DNA of 64,000 bases from Phymatolithon calcareum. Lineage: Eukaryota > Rhodophyta > Florideophyceae > Hapalidiales. Position numbers and translations under genes: made by a program. The notes below the pieces were generated by a model. It did no database searches, had not been told where the DNA came from, and saw only the letters and a program-made list of their open reading frames with translations. Positions 60,780 to 64,000 of this stretch are shown here, in pieces (the first letter of the stretch is position 1; the number at the start of each line of letters is the position of its first letter). The stretch covers positions 2,294,001 to 2,358,000 of the forward strand of contig OZ345364.1 in NCBI GenBank assembly GCA_977006965.1, read 5' to 3'.

Positions 60780-61960
60780 CTCTAAGCGAACCTTTCAGCC
60801 TGGTGTGCTCTCCTCATCCCCGGGCTGCCGAGTCGGCAAAACACGCGCATCCGCTCTCTTCGACTTTCGGCATATTTTCCAATTACGTACTTGTAGAAAG
60901 ACCTTCTGCTGCTTCGATTGCAGCTTCTAATTGCTTGATCATCGGGGTCAAATGGATGACATGCTCCCATTTGGGGAGAATCAACGACTTGAACTTCCTG
61001 ATACTCGTAGGTGTCTGGAATCCGCTAATATTTGCGTCATTTTGGCGTAGTATGTGGACACACCCAACCGCATTCCGAACTCTAGATATTGCCGCGTCGT
61101 CCGTGACTCCCTGGGTGGTTCGTACTTACTATTTCCAGTGGATAGTGTTTTGTTAGGCAGGGTTGTTGTCTTTAGTTGGTGGTCTTCATGCTGGATTTGA
61201 TGCTTAGTTCATGGTTCGTTCCCTCTGCTGGAGAAAGCTATCGTGCTTAAGTAATCTAACTACAGAGAGTGTGCCCGTAGTGGTGCACTGTGTAAACCCG
61301 TAGCGCTTACTGCATGGGTAGTGTTCCTGGCGCGTTGCATGCAACAAGTGCATGTGCCTATGTCAGGCTACGCGTAATATCTAGATTTGAACATGTAACG
61401 GTATCATTGCGAAGGCTACATAGGGCACGTGATGTGCACCTAATTCGGGCAATCGGCAAGTGTGGATACACGTAATGAAGCACTACTGAATTGGTATAAG
61501 TAGCAACCTTGCCTGAACCAAACAATAAAAGATATCACTCTCACAAAAGGGACCAGAGTGATGAACAGACACAGGGGAACAATCACAACTGTCGGTGATA
61601 CTAGTGTCGGTCCACGCCATTGTCGGTGAACATAGCGTGAACGGTTAGTTGTCGGACTAACACACAGTGAACGTCATGTGATTGTTACTTTGTTACACTT
61701 ACCCCGAGGCAAAAAAGTCTCCATGCTCGGCGCAGCTCCTTTCCGACATGCAAGAACTTGTGCTTTGGAATCCCTTTATACTTGAGAACCTCACTCTTTC
61801 CTGGTTTTGTGCTCCATCTCATGTTGTTTACGTCTGCCCACTTTGAGACTGTGTTCAAGAGTTTTTGCATCCCTTTGGCGGTCTCTTCAAGGAGAACAAT
61901 GTCGGCAGAGAGTATATGAGTGTATGTGCAATGGGAAATCGCGATGGTTTGGCAGCACTC
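60780..61960 (-). mobile_element. Decayed LINE reverse transcriptase relic
   Basis: Minus strand. At 61685-61950 the translation includes ILSADIVLLEETAKGMQKLL and KWADVNNMRWSTKPGKSEVL, matching the RT region around the YADD motif of non-LTR elements (here SAD in place of the usual ADD) and the segment after it. At 60900-61110 RKFKSLILPKWEHVIHL and EAAIEAAEG match the thumb region. Frames and spacing are broken. Not obviously the same family as LINE copies A and B, whose RT region is not in the window. Confidence 0.7.
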
Positions 61961-62916
61961 AATTCCACGAACGCTTGTTCGAAGAGAAATCGAATTCTGT
62001 CTTCCTATTTCTTTTCAAGCGTTCGAGGAATCGAGCGCTGCCAAGCCATTGCGATTTCCGTTGCTTGTTCTCTCTGCCGAAATTTAGAAACTCCCATGAT
62101 TGCTTCGACGAGCACTGAGTGACAAATGGAATATTCGTTTTGCTCCTAGGTGTTAGCTGCCAATCAATAAGTAATATTCCATTTTCCCTTCCTGACAGAG
62201 CTGTGAAGTTAAAGTTATCTCCATCAATATAGACGAAATTACTCCTCCTTTCTAATAAATCAATAACAAGCGCAGCAAGGTCATTGTGCTTCTGCTTGCA
62301 TTTGATATCGTCAGACACTAAAACAGTGCGTAACACTCCATTTTGCGAATTAAATTTGGTTTTCAAATGCCTTTCCAGGGTCTCAAAGCCACTTTTGACG
62401 TGAAATATCAAAAGTTTTTGAAGAGTAGGAAACGCGACCATGATGCTGCGTGCAAAGATTAAGATATGATTCAAACTACCTTTCTCTCAGTTTCTTTGGA
62501 TGAAATATTCTTCGTGCTCAAGAGAAAACTAACTTTTGAATGGCACTTTGTTTCGACTGATAGGCGAGCTGATCCACAGAGAAGTGGGCCGACGGGGTCT
62601 AAAGAATCTGCCCATTTTTCTCATAAACACCTCTTTCTCTCTTCACAACTGATTTAGGTCCTCCGGGCGCTGCACGAACTGAGAGGCAGCTCCACGTGCG
62701 AACATGTTTGAAGATATGGAATGTTGTGATCATCACCCCAAAGACTCTAAATTTTTGCTTTGTCTTACGACCTTTTTGCATACTACATCTTGATGGGTTG
62801 AAATTTCTGCTCAAGACGAAGTTTTCGGATCGGCTGCAGAAACCTGCATTTCGGTCACAAATTTGCATGTTTTAATGCTTATCATACTTTGTCTTTCGCA
62901 ATAATCTGTGTTCAAC

Positions 62917-62940
62917 GCCCCTCTCATATATGAGAGGGGC
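62917..62940. repeat. Perfect 24-bp palindrome
   Basis: GCCCCTCTCATA followed directly by its complement. Confidence 0.95.
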
Positions 62941-63168
62941 TTTGATCCTAACATAAAGCGTAAGATAATTGGGACATAACCACCCAACCGTATTCATGTT
63001 GATGTTCGATTATTATGAATTGAACAGTAAATCTGATATACCAGGCGCTCGCAATCGGCCAATAGGCCAATTAATCTTTGCCCAATTTACGGAGGGGAAG
63101 CCCTGAACCTGAATAAAAACGAGGACCTCGATCGGGCTTATGAATGTACATTACAGTGGCGTGAACTA

Positions 63169-63212
63169 CATGCTAGTAGCAGGGGAATTAACATTCCCCT
63201 GCTAGTAGCATG
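63169..63212. repeat. Perfect hairpin, 20-bp arms
   Basis: CATGCTAGTAGCAGGGGAAT and its exact complement around TAAC. Confidence 0.97.
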
Positions 63213-63294
63213 CCGCTAACTGAATACTTTCATGGCAAAGGCATTACGGCCAGGGGAAAGTATGATACCTTGTTAAGGCCGATTCTCTCTCATT

Positions 63295-63337
63295 AATTCC
63301 CTTTTGAAGACCATCTGATGGTTTTCAAAAGGGAATT
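63295..63337. repeat. Hairpin, 20-bp arms, one mismatch
   Basis: AATTCCCTTTTGAAGACCAT and its complement (one mismatch) around CTG. Confidence 0.95.
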
Positions 63338-63853
63338 TTGGGGCCCGAAATCAATTGAAAAAGTTAGGGCACGACGGCCTTTCTCGAAAGCAGGGCCATG
63401 GTACTGTGCTGCAAATTTAGGAAAGAGAGAGAGAGAAAAGAAATTTGTTCTAAAAGTATGATTGCTATCATACAGTAGTACCGCTATGAGGGCACTCCTC
63501 CCATTCGGGCCTTACATTCAGTCCACACATCTCTATGATAGGCGCTGCTCACACCCCTGGAGTCCGTGAACGTATGATATCAAGTTCGGAACCATGTGCG
63601 TCCTGGCAAATGGGCCAAAGCATTCTTGCGTAGAAGTCGTTGCCATCAACGGCCCCATGTGGAATCCATGATGGCATCTACTGCACATAATGGGCAGAAA
63701 CTACTCTCGGAGAATCGATGCTACTCTCCAATGCGACCGCGGCACGATCTTAGTATAAAAACGGTGCTCCATCCCTCCCATCTATTCGAATTTTTCGCAG
63801 GAACCTAACCAATTATACCCAGTGCCTGAAGAAAAACCAATCCACATCTGAAA

Positions 63854-64000
63854 ATGTCGTCCTTCGCATTGTGGTCCGTGCCAGTTGCAGTCGGTCTGGC
63901 TTACGCTCCTCATTTCGCTAAGGTTTTTATATTGACTTCCAATAGTGCCTTCGACAACACCGACCCGCGCGATACCGCCGACCAGAAGAAAACGCTCTCC
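63854..64000 (+). CDS. MAPEG-like protein, array copy 3 (partial)
   Basis: 49 codons to the window edge, starting MSSFALWSVPVAVGLAYAPH. About 60% identical to copy 1 over this stretch, including FAKV and the DPRD...Q spacing. Intact as far as visible; the signature region lies beyond the window. Confidence 0.85.
   Translation, partial: MSSFALWSVPVAVGLAYAPHFAKVFILTSNSAFDNTDPRDTADQKKTLS

Larger units (their letters stand above)
61961..63853. other. Intergenic with three hairpins
   Basis: A minus-strand ORF of 171 aa (61959-62474) includes NFVYIDGDNFNFTALSG and may be another relic; no family recognised. Hairpins lie at 62917, 63169 and 63295. The last 150 bases should be the promoter of MAPEG copy 3; ATACCCAGTGCC at 63817 resembles ATCCCCAGTGCC upstream of copy 1 (56684). 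Confidence 0.4.

Noticed and set aside
1-64000. Bacterial or organelle origin of the window
   Set aside because: Spliceosomal intron, nuclear-type tRNA introns, transit peptides and chromatin proteins all point to nuclear DNA.

Overview
The window looks like nuclear DNA of a photosynthetic eukaryote, most likely a red alga (inference). It carries nuclear genes for plastid proteins: a cytochrome b6f Rieske protein, a light-dependent protochlorophyllide reductase and a plastid-type thioredoxin. It also carries plainly eukaryotic genes: NC2-beta, EDC4/Ge-1, PUF6/PUM3, a JmjC demethylase, a PWWP protein and a SAC phosphatase. Nearly every gene is a single exon; the one spliceosomal intron I can place is in the NC2-beta gene. 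Both tRNA genes are interrupted, and one carries its extra bases in the D loop, a pattern best known from unicellular red algae.

Layout. 1-2.4 kb has no gene I recognise. 2.4-5.4 kb is a decayed Fanzor (eukaryotic TnpB-like RNA-guided nuclease) gene with frameshifts, an in-frame stop and a 232-bp hairpin insertion. 5.4-11.5 kb holds a WD40 protein, NC2-beta and a Ser-rich disordered protein. 11.5-17.6 kb is accessory DNA: a LINE RNase H relic full of palindromes, a dispersed repeat, tRNA-His and a 47-aa membrane ORF. 17.6-28.1 kb holds a DUF4470/TPR protein, a small membrane protein, a SAC phosphatase and a GT25-like protein. 29.4-39.1 kb holds the JmjN/JmjC demethylase, S-adenosylmethionine synthetase and protochlorophyllide reductase. 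40.3-46.3 kb holds tRNA-Ser, thioredoxin, a small unknown protein and a triple-PWWP protein. 47.5-54.5 kb holds EDC4, petC and PUF6. 54.5-64 kb is a decaying tandem array of a MAPEG-like membrane gene and a convergent small secreted-protein gene. A 5'-truncated LINE has inserted into it with a 15-bp target duplication, an RT relic lies further right, and a third MAPEG copy runs off the end.

The genes do not form one pathway. Several concern chromatin or transcription (NC2-beta, JmjC, PWWP, with SAM synthetase supplying methyl groups) and mRNA or ribosome metabolism (EDC4, PUF6), but ordinary eukaryotic gene order explains this.

The most unusual sequence-level signal is a set of short perfect inverted repeats scattered through non-coding DNA. 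They share no common sequence. Comparing the two LINE copies suggests that at least one arose in place by fold-back copying of resident sequence, not by insertion of a mobile family. A second signal is the over-use of TACAGTA/TACTGTA in intergenic DNA.
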